DNA of 64,000 nucleotides from Stentor coeruleus (lineage: Eukaryota; Ciliophora; Heterotrichea; Heterotrichida; Stentoridae), in assembly GCA_001970955.1 (NCBI GenBank), contig MPUH01000036.1, forward strand, positions 1 to 64,000, read 5' to 3'. The position numbers and the translations under genes are program-made. Of this stretch, positions 29,055-38,763 are shown piece by piece. The first letter of the stretch is position 1. Each line of letters begins with the position of its first letter. Under the pieces are notes generated by a model that worked only from the letters and a program-made list of their open reading frames with translations, ran no database searches and was not told the origin of the DNA.

Positions 29055-30509
29055 CTAATTAAACTCAATAAAAGGAAATTTTTCTTTAATCTCTCTGACA
29101 ACCTCAAAGCATAGTTCACGTATTTCAGGCTTATCCATGTATAAAAATTGTGGCAATACAGGCCCATTACTAAATTGTAACTCGTTTCTTATAAAATCAT
29201 AATCAATATTTTTGCCAAGCAATTTTAGCATATCCTGCTTTAAAGCAATAAACGAAAAAGATAACTTTTCCTCAATATTATTCCGAACCTTCATTTCAAT
29301 TTGAATTCCTTGGTTTATTTCTTCTTCTGTCAAATCAAGCATCCCAAGAAGATACCTTACACAAATTTCTGCGTATAGTTCAAAACGCCCTCCAACAGGG
29401 GTCATTCTAGGAACAGCAAAAGCTAGACCTTTAAGTTCAGGATGAAACATTCCTCTATATAATATTGTAGGCATATTAGCATTTTCAGCATCATAATTAA
29501 TAATCCTCTTTATTTCCTCAGATAAAAATGAAAAATCAGTCAAATACCCTGTTCCAGCAACCACAACATCAGCTTCGATTTTTTCTCCAGTCTTTAAATA
29601 AATTCCGTTTTCATAAAAGTCTTCAACTTCACCTTTAATCAAGCCTATTCTTCCATCAGCTACTGCATCAAGAAAATTCTGACTATTAAAATATTGTTGT
29701 TGAAAGCTTTGAGAGTTTTCATCAATATAAAGTTCAGGAGAGTATTTTCCAGGATTACCAAAGGTTTTGCACGCATATTTCATGAGTTCATTATTTTCTT
29801 GAATGCTTGATATAAGATTTGTTGGTTTTGTGCTAAAGAAAATATTGGTCATTTGCATATCTAATGGGTAATTATTGTGCTTTTTAAATACAATAAACCC
29901 TGATGTCCTGAATACTAGGGTTACTGAAGCTGCTGTTTGTAAAGCTTCTAAAGCTATTTCAGAACTTGTGACATTTCTGCCAATGATTAAAACTTTTTTG
30001 TTTGTGAAGATTTCTGAGTTTCTATAATGACCGCTTATAATCACTTCGCCTTTGAACTCTGAAATATTTTTGAATGGAGTATTTGGCTTTGAGTAACGAC
30101 CTGTAGCTAAAATTACGTATTTAAATATTTTTTCGTGAATTGTTTCTTGGGTTTTCCATTTTACTAAGTAATTTTCTTCTGATCGCTCTATAGAGATAAC
30201 TTCACAATTAAAGCTAAAATATTGATAAAGATTATGCTTGATCATGTAATTGTTAAAGTAATCATAAACTTGAGACCACAAAGGAAAAACAGGATCATCT
30301 GGATTCCATAGCTGATCTGAGAACGCAAATAAATACTTACTTGTAGTAGTTTCTAATCTATCCCAGACACCAATTTCTGAATCAGGTCGTGCCCAGATTC
30401 CGCAAGGGTGAGAAGTTTTATTTAAAACAAAAGGTACTAGTCCATAATCCAGAGCCAATTTGCAGCAGCTTATTCCACTAATGCCTCCACCAACAATGCA
30501 GACTTCCAT
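29055..30509 (-). CDS. Flavin-containing monooxygenase, copy 1
   Basis: A 484-residue FAD- and NADPH-dependent monooxygenase that oxygenates soft nucleophiles (N or S atoms) or ketones; the substrate is unknown. Visible motifs are the N-terminal FAD-binding GGGISG (residues ~8-13), a central FKGEVIISGHYRN corresponding to the FMO signature FxGxxxHxxxY/F, the NADPH-binding GRNVTSSEIA with a Rossmann-like context, and ATGYLTDF near residue 320 (the ATGY motif). The length is close to eukaryotic FMOs but it lacks an obvious C-terminal membrane anchor. It is about as long as, and clearly paralogous to, copy 2 at 31403, and a dead third copy lies downstream. Confidence 0.88.
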   Translation of the reverse strand: MEVCIVGGGISGISCCKLALDYGLVPFVLNKTSHPCGIWARPDSEIGVWDRLETTTSKYLFAFSDQLWNPDDPVFPLWSQVYDYFNNYMIKHNLYQYFSFNCEVISIERSEENYLVKWKTQETIHEKIFKYVILATGRYSKPNTPFKNISEFKGEVIISGHYRNSEIFTNKKVLIIGRNVTSSEIALEALQTAASVTLVFRTSGFIVFKKHNNYPLDMQMTNIFFSTKPTNLISSIQENNELMKYACKTFGNPGKYSPELYIDENSQSFQQQYFNSQNFLDAVADGRIGLIKGEVEDFYENGIYLKTGEKIEADVVVAGTGYLTDFSFLSEEIKRIINYDAENANMPTILYRGMFHPELKGLAFAVPRMTPVGGRFELYAEICVRYLLGMLDLTEEEINQGIQIEMKVRNNIEEKLSFSFIALKQDMLKLLGKNIDYDFIRNELQFSNGPVLPQFLYMDKPEIRELCFEVVREIKEKFPFIEFN

Positions 30510-30869
30510 TTATACCTATTAGTTTTGCAGATAAAACTTCATTTTCAGATAAACACATAAATATTAACTAACAAGTATTAACTATAACAATTTAAAATAT
30601 TTTACCATCAGGCTCAGACTAATTTTGGTAATGAACTATTTTATTATTGCTTTATATTTTACTATTAAAATTGATCCTAATTAATGTTTTGCCCTAAATG
30701 CATATCTTTAAATCATATCATACCAAAAAAAAATTTATGATATAATATATAAAAGTTAAAAAATAAAAACTTAGCGAACAGAAGGAAAAAAGATAGCATA
30801 GTTAAGAATTTTATAGTCCCATTTAGCCGAATCTACACTTAAAGATAAGAAAAACCATTAATTATGTTA

Positions 30870-31345
30870 TGCTTATTTAACTTTAAGGAACAAACTTCAT
30901 AAAACACTTCAAATACTTAAGACATCAAAGCACGGATCAAAAATGTAACGAAAAATATGTTATTGAAGATTGCAATGAATACAAAACTGAAAGACATGAA
31001 ATAGAAAACGAACAAAAAATATGCGAATGAAGAAACTAAAATTTTTTCATTATCGCATATCGTTTTATGTAATGAAAAATTTGAAAAAATACTTAGAGAA
31101 AAACACGACAAACAAGAAATAACCAAGCGATAATTCCTTAAAAGATTTTCCCAGTGAATTTACAAAGAAGCCAAGCAACTATCNATTAACGAAGAAATAA
31201 AAAACTTTATCACGAAAATATACTATTACTTAGAGAAAAACACGACAAACAAGAAATAACCAAGCGATAATTCCTTAAAAGATTTTCCCAGTGAATTTAC
31301 AAAGAAGCCAAGCAACTATCTTAGATAATAAACAATCAACATAAT
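30870..31345 (+). repeat. Relic dispersed repeat, copy 2
   Basis: Aligns with 25-420. On the plus strand it keeps two coding-like stretches: one with IKARIKNVTKNMLLKIAMN (about 30923-30980) continuing to HDKQEITKR, and one after the N with INEEIKNFITKIYY (about 31186-31227), matching EIKNFIRKIYY of copy 1. Stops interrupt it. A single N at 31184 splits the copy. Confidence 0.55.
31091..31320. repeat. 93-nt direct repeat around N at 31184
   Basis: 31091-31183 and 31228-31320 are identical. The N and 43 extra bases lie between them. This is best read as two contig ends that overlap but were joined with a one-base gap. Confidence 0.85.
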
Positions 31346-31402
31346 GCCTAATTTGCTCTAAATATTAGCAGCCATTGAGAAATAGCCTAGTTATTAGTAT
31401 AT

Positions 31403-32872
31403 CTAATCAAGTTCTGAGAATTTATAAAAAGGGTATCTCTCTTTAATTTGCTGGACAACAATTCTAGCCAACTCTCTAATCTCTAGCTTATCAAGATAGA
31501 AAAACTGAGGCAAAAGTGGTCCTTTTTCAAATTTTAGCTCATTTCTAATAAACTCCATATCAATCTTAATCCCCAGTAGCCTCATTTGTTCCACAATAAA
31601 ACTCGAAGATAGGTAAGGAGAACCAGCTGACTTTAAATTCTTCCTAATAAACTCTTCATCTCTAACACCTTGCCACAGTTCATCTTCAGAAATATCAATT
31701 CTGCCTAAGAAATGCTTAATCCCAATCTCAGCGCACATTTCAAATCGCCCTGGTGTCGTACTTATATAATTCCCTAAAAAACATAACTTTGGTAAGCTTG
31801 GATGAAGCATTCCTCTATATAAACATGTTGGTAAAAAACTATCATTTTCGTCGTATTGGACAATATTTTTTATATCTTCTGACAAAAAATTGTAATCAGC
31901 AGTATAACCAAGGCCTAAGACTACTGAATCTGCTTCAATTTGCCTTCCATCTGATAATAAAAGCCCTGATTCATAGAAACCTTCAACACGGCCTTGGATT
32001 AAATTTATTTTTCTTTCGGATATTGCTTCGAGGTAATCATCGTTGTTTATGCTGAATATTGTAAAATCAGATAATGTGTTTGGGTCTATTTCCCAGAGAG
32101 GATGGTATTTGCCAGGGTTTCCAAAGATTTCTATCATAGACCTAGTCTTTTCTATATTTCCTTGAAGATCAGGTATCAAAGATCCTGATTTGCTTACACA
32201 GTTGACATCAAGAAAAATGAACTCAAAGGGTATACCATTTATATGTTTGTTCCTGATTATATAATTTCTTGAATAAATCTGTGTTACTTCATTTGCAAAC
32301 TTTAAAGCATCAAATGCTATATCACTACCTGTATAACTACGTCCTATACATACAACTTTTTTTCCTTGAAAAATTGAAGGTTCTCTATATCTACTTCCAT
32401 AAATAATATCTCCTTTGAAAATACTAGGATTTTTCAGTGAGCTGTAATCTTTTGAGCATCTTCCTACTGCAATTATTACATATTCAAAACTTTTTGTATA
32501 TACTTCATTTGAATTTATCCATGTTACTTTGTAGTTTGTTTCTAATTTACAAACTTCAGTAACAGTGCTTTGAAAATTAAAATATTGTCCAAGGTTGTGC
32601 TTTTTTATGTATTGATGAAGATAGTTGAGAACATGCTTGCCATTTGGGAAATCAGGATCTTCAGCATTCCAGAGCATATCTGAAAATGTGAATTGGAATT
32701 TATTGGAATTCGTCCTCATTGAATCCCATACGCCAACTTCTTCAGGCAAGCTCTGCCAAAGCCCACCAAAAGATGCTGATTTGCTAAGTATAAAAGGTCT
32801 TAGACCGTTTTCTAAGGCTATTTTAGCAGATATTATGCTAAGAAGCCCTCCACCAATAATGCAAATTTCCAT
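31403..32872 (-). CDS. Flavin-containing monooxygenase, copy 2
   Basis: A 489-residue paralogue of the gene at 29055, in the same orientation. The FAD-binding glycines are GGGLLS at residues ~7-12, where the third conserved glycine is replaced (copy 1 has GGGISG). The FMO signature region reads FKGDIIYGSRYRE, so the usual histidine is missing. The NADPH motif is GRSYTGSDIA, and the ATGY-like site reads GLGYTAD. Conserved FMO-like text runs to the end (GPLLPQFFYLDKLEIREL). The changes at two cofactor sites suggest altered or reduced activity (inference). Substrate unknown. Confidence 0.85.
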   Translation of the reverse strand: MEICIIGGGLLSIISAKIALENGLRPFILSKSASFGGLWQSLPEEVGVWDSMRTNSNKFQFTFSDMLWNAEDPDFPNGKHVLNYLHQYIKKHNLGQYFNFQSTVTEVCKLETNYKVTWINSNEVYTKSFEYVIIAVGRCSKDYSSLKNPSIFKGDIIYGSRYREPSIFQGKKVVCIGRSYTGSDIAFDALKFANEVTQIYSRNYIIRNKHINGIPFEFIFLDVNCVSKSGSLIPDLQGNIEKTRSMIEIFGNPGKYHPLWEIDPNTLSDFTIFSINNDDYLEAISERKINLIQGRVEGFYESGLLLSDGRQIEADSVVLGLGYTADYNFLSEDIKNIVQYDENDSFLPTCLYRGMLHPSLPKLCFLGNYISTTPGRFEMCAEIGIKHFLGRIDISEDELWQGVRDEEFIRKNLKSAGSPYLSSSFIVEQMRLLGIKIDMEFIRNELKFEKGPLLPQFFYLDKLEIRELARIVVQQIKERYPFYKFSELD

Positions 32873-33347
32873 TTATTAGTTTGATATAGATAAATTAACA
32901 ATTAGGTAAAAATAAGAAAACTTACAGATAAAACTTGATTATCAGTCAATTATAAAATCAAGCATTGGAAAATAAAATTGTAGTAATTCTTGTAACTTTA
33001 TTTATAATAATTTTTTTAATAGTATATTCTTGCTATTGATATCTAAATACACCATTAAAAGCTTTATTTTTGAATTTAAATCTATTAAAGTCTAAACTAC
33101 TATTCAACATAAAAACAATAANTAATAAAGCTTTATTTTTGAATTTAAATCTATTAAAGTCTAAACTACTATTCAACATAAAAACAATAATAAAATTATC
33201 TTAGTTTCTAAGGTTTGTCAGTATTAAAAAAATCCACTTTCAGCCTTTATAATACCGAGTAAAAGGAAAACTTTCGATTTTATCTATATTTCTATATAAA
33301 ATCACTAAATTAAATAACCTATTTAAGCAATTAACTAATTACATTTG
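32873..33347. other. Intergenic DNA with a contig join
   Basis: AT-rich. Contains the 64-nt duplication around N at 33122. Nothing else was recognised. Confidence 0.5.
33058..33190. repeat. 64-nt direct repeat around N at 33122
   Basis: 33058-33121 and 33127-33190 are identical, separated by the N and four bases. Probably an unmerged contig overlap. Confidence 0.85.
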
Positions 33348-35432
33348 TTATAAGTTATTATAAGTACTAGAACGATGAATAGATTTATTAGATGTTGTAG
33401 GAGGTGTAGACTGACTTTCTAAATACATTGGTCCAGTTTCAGTAAAGTCCATATTGTCTATTTGTAGTGAATCCAATAAAGATATTTTTTGAACATGCCC
33501 TTCCTGAGTGCCAGTAAGACTTTCAGCTTCACTTCTAAAAGTGCCTTTTTCTGAGTAATCAATTGGCACACCATAACCTTCCATAACATCTTCTAAGTCA
33601 TTAACATGAACACAAACAACTCGTTCTTCAGGATTTCCTTGTAGGGCTTCAAGTACTTCAATCAAATTATCTTTAGGTATATCTTCAAAACCTAATGTTT
33701 TGAGACCTTGAATAAAATCCTCAGCTAAAATTATCCCATTACTATCATATACAAATGTATTCCTCACAGTTCTATTTTTAAGTGTCAAACTTTTCCCTAT
33801 TAATTCCAGATACTTCTGAGGTATATTTTCTTTTTTATCTTCTTGAATTTGTTCTTCTGTAGAACTGTAAGCTTGGAAGAATTGTCTATAAGGAACCACA
33901 CCAAGTTCCATATTATGTGAATAAAACAACACCTGCAAATAGCCTTCAACCCTAACAGGTAACTCAATTTTACTTTCACTCAAAGCTATTTTAAAATCTT
34001 CTAATGATATAATCCCTTTAGATTCTTCATCTCTATCTTCACAAGCTTTTTGTAAATTCGGTTCACTTATCGCTACAAGGTTTAGTAAATAAGCATCAAA
34101 ACTTTCCTCATCTTTAGGTGTAAAAACTTCCCAATCATCTACTGATTTATAAAACTTCTCTACAAATTCCTCATATTTCATAGTCTTAACACCTTGAAAT
34201 AAAAACTCAGCAATTTTTATCGCTTCTTTTCTTGAAAAATTAAAAGGGGTGTTTGTAAAAAGCAGTATTATTTCTTGACTATGAATGCTTTTGTTATTTA
34301 AAGACTCAGCTCCTAATAAAGCATTAATAAGATTTTCTTTAGGGACTCTATGAAGTTGCATTCTTAAACACAAATGCTGAAGAAGGGTGTCGATTTCATT
34401 AAGATTGTTTGGATAAGTTTCAAGAGTAAAGTCAAATGTATTGAAATAGTTAAGGAGTTTTTTTATTGATATTGTAGATGGATCTGAGCCTTTGATGTAA
34501 TTTATTATTAGATCCATGTCTGAGCTTGTTATTGTACTATCATGAACTTTTAGACTATAAAGGAGTTGAGATGTACTGATTTTTTTACTATTAGATGAGT
34601 CGAAAGTTTTTAAGTACCCAGATACTGATTTATTATATGATTGAGCAAGGTCTCTTAATATAGATAAACACTTCGGGGGTAGAAATTTTGAAGGCTTTTT
34701 AGTCCTAATCATCTTCAATTCCTTATATAAACTCTCAATCAACTCATTAGCTTTATTCAATTTATCTACAATCCTCCTAGATTTCTTTTTTTCTTCTTCA
34801 AAATCCTTTTTAAACCTTTCTAATTCTATCAAATGCTTTTTGTCCTTTTCAATCATCTCAAATTTTAAGCATTCTATTTCATGATATTGTTTATCTGAGT
34901 TTTCCTTTTTATAGTGATTTTTATCTGTTTTAAATCTAGAGTTTTTTTCATTCTTCGATTTATCTTTCAATTTTTGTATTTCTTTATGACTATCTTCTAT
35001 GATTTTTAGTAGATTAACAGCTTTAGAATCAGTTGATTTCTCTAAAGGATTTTCTAATAAAATCCCTTCTGATCTTTTTTGTTTCTCCCTTTCTAATTTG
35101 ATTAGTTTTGACTTGCAATTTATTAGATTCTCAGATAATTCATGGTTTTTAAGCTTTAGTTCCATGTTTTCTATATAAAGTCGTTCTTTATCGATTACTA
35201 TTCTGTTTGGTTTAGGTTTTGCTGCAAGTGGACTTTTGTCTTTTTGAATAATTTTTTTCCCTTTTGTTCCACTGTTATTTCGCCCTAAATACTTCTTAAA
35301 AGTCTGATTTCGTTCAATTTCTAACTTCTTAGCTGTAAAAGGTCGATTGTAGTTGCCTAAGCTTGTTTCTTTTGAGATCCGGTTTACTGGGGATTTCGAA
35401 TAGATTTTCCTTTCATCCTCATACCCTGACAT
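33348..35432 (-). CDS. Coiled-coil protein with EF-hand-like repeats
   Basis: A 694-residue protein. Residues 1-75 are basic and disordered. Residues ~80-255 form a charged coiled coil (for example SENLINCKSKLIKLEREKQK and later ELERFKKDFEEEKKK). Residues ~270-640 are made of repeated EF-hand-like helix-loop-helix units (FDSSNSKKISTSQLLYSL, CEDRDEESKGIISLEDFKIA, FVYDSNGIILAEDFIQGLK). Several loops keep D-x-D/N/S-x-G-x-I and a trailing D/E, so some may bind calcium, but most are degenerate. The tail is Ser/Thr-rich. Such proteins are common in ciliate cytoskeleton, but the exact orthologue was not recognised. Confidence 0.7.
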   Translation of the reverse strand: MSGYEDERKIYSKSPVNRISKETSLGNYNRPFTAKKLEIERNQTFKKYLGRNNSGTKGKKIIQKDKSPLAAKPKPNRIVIDKERLYIENMELKLKNHELSENLINCKSKLIKLEREKQKRSEGILLENPLEKSTDSKAVNLLKIIEDSHKEIQKLKDKSKNEKNSRFKTDKNHYKKENSDKQYHEIECLKFEMIEKDKKHLIELERFKKDFEEEKKKSRRIVDKLNKANELIESLYKELKMIRTKKPSKFLPPKCLSILRDLAQSYNKSVSGYLKTFDSSNSKKISTSQLLYSLKVHDSTITSSDMDLIINYIKGSDPSTISIKKLLNYFNTFDFTLETYPNNLNEIDTLLQHLCLRMQLHRVPKENLINALLGAESLNNKSIHSQEIILLFTNTPFNFSRKEAIKIAEFLFQGVKTMKYEEFVEKFYKSVDDWEVFTPKDEESFDAYLLNLVAISEPNLQKACEDRDEESKGIISLEDFKIALSESKIELPVRVEGYLQVLFYSHNMELGVVPYRQFFQAYSSTEEQIQEDKKENIPQKYLELIGKSLTLKNRTVRNTFVYDSNGIILAEDFIQGLKTLGFEDIPKDNLIEVLEALQGNPEERVVCVHVNDLEDVMEGYGVPIDYSEKGTFRSEAESLTGTQEGHVQKISLLDSLQIDNMDFTETGPMYLESQSTPPTTSNKSIHRSSTYNNL

Positions 35433-36228
35433 TATTTTATATCTAAGATCATTGCATATGGTTAAATGATTTGAAATGAAGCTGAGAATATAATTTTCAA
35501 ATATTTTATATAAGAATGAAGATTGTTTTTATAACTTAGATTATTGGAGTAAAATGCTATTTATAGAAAATTGAAAGTTAACATGTGTTGAAGAATATTT
35601 TTTTATTTTTGGTGTACCAGGCTTGTTTAAGTTTCTGAAAATCTTGTTGATGAAAAAAAATTTTTTTTTCTTGTTGTATTTTAGGGTTTTTAAGGTTTGT
35701 GAAGGATTAGTATAGATTCTAAGATAAATGATGATTATCTTAAGTTTATAATTACTTATAGAAAGTCTTGTGAATATTATAAGGAGAATATAGTTTAATT
35801 GTATATATGAATATTTTTTTTTATTTTATAAATTAAATCAGATACATAAACTTGCGAGAAAAGTGCTTATAAATAAATCTATATTATTTATAAAATTTCG
35901 CTTAAGAAATAATTCAACACGAAAATGTCTAGGTTTACTTAAAAATTTATATATTCAAATCTCACTTAGGTCATTATTTATCGTAAATCACCCAATGTTT
36001 ATACTCTAGCATTTAAAATCATATACTATAACACTATTCAAATAAAATTCATTCTAAACATAAAACTCTAAACCTTCTCCCACACATTAAAAAAAAAATA
36101 ACCCAAATTTTAATACAAAAAATCCAAAACCCAAAAAATCTAATTTTCTTGTATATTCAAAACCTATACAAAATACCTTTTCTTCCAAAAAAATCTATCA
36201 CGTACCAATAATCTTTCTCTATATAAAA
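35433..36228. other. Divergent intergenic region
   Basis: Upstream region of two divergently transcribed genes. The left ~400 bases are poor in C and the right ~230 bases are nearly free of G on the plus strand. Poly-A and poly-T tracts are frequent. No other element was seen. Confidence 0.5.
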
Positions 36229-37263
36229 ATGAGAGGCAAATTCCAACTTAAAAAAAAAGCCCTAGTCCTTGATTCTGATTCCGAAGATGAGCTCGAAGGT
36301 TCTATGTCAATAGAAATGTAATTACCAATAAGCAAATCAGATGGGCTTAAATTTGTTAAAGAAGGTCTTGAAGTCGGTAAACAAGGTATCATGATAGAAA
36401 AATCAGGTGTTGTCATGTCAATAACAAGCCAGGACCTAGAAGTACGAAAATTTATAGGCAAAGGCTCAGCAGCAACAGTTCAAGAAGCTCTCCACAAGCC
36501 TACAGGAATTTTACTAGCCTTAAAGTCTATAAATGCTTATGATAAAGAAAAACGTAAACAACTTATGAACGACATAAAAGCTCTTGAAAGGTCTGAATGT
36601 CCTTTTCTAGTAAAATTTTATGGAGCTTATTTTGATGAAGGACATGTTAAAGTTGCCCTTGAGCTTATGGATGGTGGGAGTTTAAGAGATTTAGTTAAAA
36701 GGTTACCTAGTCCAGTTATTCCTGAACCGATATTATCGAAAGTGACTCAGCAGATATTGAATGGGATAATGTATCTACATAAAATCAAACATCAGGTTCA
36801 TAGAGATATTAAACCAGATAATGTACTTATAAACTCTTGTGGGGCAGTAAAATTGAGCGATTTCGGTATTAGTAAAGAACTTGAAATGACCATGGGCCTT
36901 TGCAATACTTTTGTAGGAACTATGATATATATGAGTCCAGAGAGGATTCATGGAAAAAAATATTCATATTCAAGTGATATTTGGAGTCTTGGGCTAATGA
37001 TAATAGAACTTGCTAAAGGTAGTTATCCGTATCCTAAAGCTAGTACTTATATTGAAATGATAGAAAATATTATGAGTAGTCCAGAACCTAATTTGCCTGG
37101 AAGCTTTTCTTCTGAGTTTAAAGATTTTATAAGTCATTGTGTTAAGAAAAATCCAGAGGAAAGGTGGTCGACTGTACAGTTAGCTGCTCATCCTTGGGTT
37201 TTAAGGTATTCTCAAAGTGAAGTTAATCTTCCTCAGTGGATACATTCATGTTTGCGTAGATAG
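36229..37263 (+). CDS. MAPKK-like protein kinase
   Basis: A 339-residue kinase after removal of a 15-nt intron (36318-36332). The upstream exon adds MRGKFQLKKKALVLDSDSED and a few residues before IKSDGLKF, and gives a much better start than the ATG at 36391. Kinase landmarks: GKGSAATVQ (glycine loop), ALKSI (ATP lysine), HRDIKPDNVL, DFGISKE and GTMIYMSPERIHG, then WSLGLMIIELAKG. The GT-x-x-YMSPER signature is typical of MAP kinase kinases, and the lack of a long C-terminal tail fits. It probably acts in a stress or growth kinase cascade; the partner MAPK and upstream kinase are not in the window. Confidence 0.9.
36318..36332 (+). other. 15-nt intron
   Basis: GTAATTACCAATAAG with an in-frame TAA. 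Removal joins AT to C, restores the codon ATC, and extends the kinase frame upstream to an ATG at 36229. Confidence 0.85.
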
Positions 37264-37880
37264 TTAGCGGGGGGTTTAAATGATCATTTGTTTGAGGTTT
37301 TGGGTATACATTTACATATTTGATAACATTTGCATCATTTTAGTTTGGCTTGATAATAAATTATAGGTAATAATATAAAATTATTATGCATATGCTGATT
37401 ATGTAAATTTGGGTATAAAAATAATATAAAAGTGATATTTTTATATGATAGTATATTTAGCAAAATTTCATATTCACTAATATTTAATGATTCTTTATTT
37501 GTTCATTAATTGAATAACTCTTAATTATAACTCTATTATTGATGTTATAGATTTTATAGCTTTTTTCAAGCATTTTAATATTAAATATTATAAAACTCAT
37601 GTAATCAATTATCTTAAACCTAGCTATCCAGTATACCATTATCATTATAAACAATTAAATGTTATTATCAAACCATTCTCTCACATCACAAACCATCCTC
37701 TCTCCAAAAGCAAACCCCAACCTCCATACAAAAATCAGCCAACCCCTCTTCTCCAAGCCTAATAATTTTTCCTCTAAATAAAACTTTACATGCAAAACTT
37801 CCCTATAATCTCCTCTAATACTCACCTTTCCATATCATAAGCCTATCTCCATATAATCTAATATCTTTCATATAAATTAT
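37264..37880. other. Intergenic DNA
   Basis: First half poor in C, second half (from about 37560) poor in G on the plus strand, as in other tandem gene pairs here. Nothing else was recognised. Confidence 0.5.
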
Positions 37881-38672
37881 ATGGGAAGTAAGCCAGTGAC
37901 CGTAAAGCAAGTCGTAAAAATCCGCAAGTCTAAACATCGTCTTGAAAAGTCTTATGAGAAATCAGCTACCACAACCGAAAATCCAAACTGTGAACTACTT
38001 CTTGCATACTATGCAAGTGAATCAGGTATGAACAAAAAAATTAAAGCTCTTTACGAGATAATTTTTGCCCATGAAGAACATGATATATACGATATCAACC
38101 TTAGTTACATGAATTTTGATGTCAAATGCGCATATCACCTAAAAATAATCCTGCATTTTTTCATCAACCTTCAAGAACTCAGGCTTTCTAAAATCGGCCT
38201 CAACTCCAAAAACCTTAAAAGAATCTCTAGAAGCCTTTCTTCTTTTAGCCAATTAAGCTTTTTACATATTGATGGTAACAAACTTGATATTGAAGGGATA
38301 ACTTTACTTGTAAAATACTTTAAATATTGGGGAAGACTTAAAGTTTTAAATCTAAACGACAACTCTTTAGATGCTGAATGTTTAGATTGTCTTGGTAAAA
38401 GCTTAGGATTTTTACCTGATTTGACTGAACTACATTTAAGTGGGAATAATGCTAGAGACCAAGGTGCTTTAGCTTTATCTCAAGGAATACCTGATTGTAA
38501 ATATTTAGGGTATTTGTCTTTAGCTGCTAATTCATTGAGTTATGATGGGATAAAAGCATTATTGAACAATTCAGGGATGTTAAGGAATATTGATGTTGGA
38601 GGAAATGATGTGAGTAAAGAAGTTGGTTTTTTGTTGATTTCTAAGTACAAAGATATAGAAATAATAATTTGA
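37881..38672 (+). CDS. Leucine-rich-repeat protein with MG start (LRR-A)
   Basis: A 263-residue protein of the ribonuclease-inhibitor-like LRR type. The N-terminus is MGSKPVTVKQ, with a glycine at position 2 and small or basic residues after it, fitting an N-myristoylation signal. Residues ~75-255 carry about seven LRR units, for example LQELRLSKIGLNSKNLKRIS, then LKVLNLNDNSLDAECLDCLG and LTELHLSGNNARDQGALAL. It is paralogous to the gene at 43835: both share an N-terminal helical block (ALYE...DINLSYMNFD / ELYE...IDLKFLNFD). The partner is unknown; membrane attachment is inferred from the start alone. Confidence 0.8.
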   Translation: MGSKPVTVKQVVKIRKSKHRLEKSYEKSATTTENPNCELLLAYYASESGMNKKIKALYEIIFAHEEHDIYDINLSYMNFDVKCAYHLKIILHFFINLQELRLSKIGLNSKNLKRISRSLSSFSQLSFLHIDGNKLDIEGITLLVKYFKYWGRLKVLNLNDNSLDAECLDCLGKSLGFLPDLTELHLSGNNARDQGALALSQGIPDCKYLGYLSLAANSLSYDGIKALLNNSGMLRNIDVGGNDVSKEVGFLLISKYKDIEIII

Positions 38673-38763
38673 GTAATGTTTTTATATATATTTTGATAGA
38701 AAACTATATAAAATATAGTTTTTTTGTTGTGTAGATATAAGATATTATATGAACTAGTTATAT

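Larger units (their letters stand above)
30510..31402. other. Intergenic DNA with repeat copy 2 and a contig join
   Basis: The space between the two monooxygenase genes is largely filled by relic repeat copy 2 and by a 93-nt duplication around the N at 31184. No gene was accepted here. Confidence 0.6.

Noticed and set aside
30917-31126. Minus-strand 69-codon frame
   Set aside because: It lies inside relic repeat copy 2, is Phe/Ser-rich low-complexity text, and the opposite strand carries the conserved frame.
31184-31320. Tandem duplication as a biological event
   Set aside because: The exact identity and the N at the joint point to unmerged contig ends, as at three other places.
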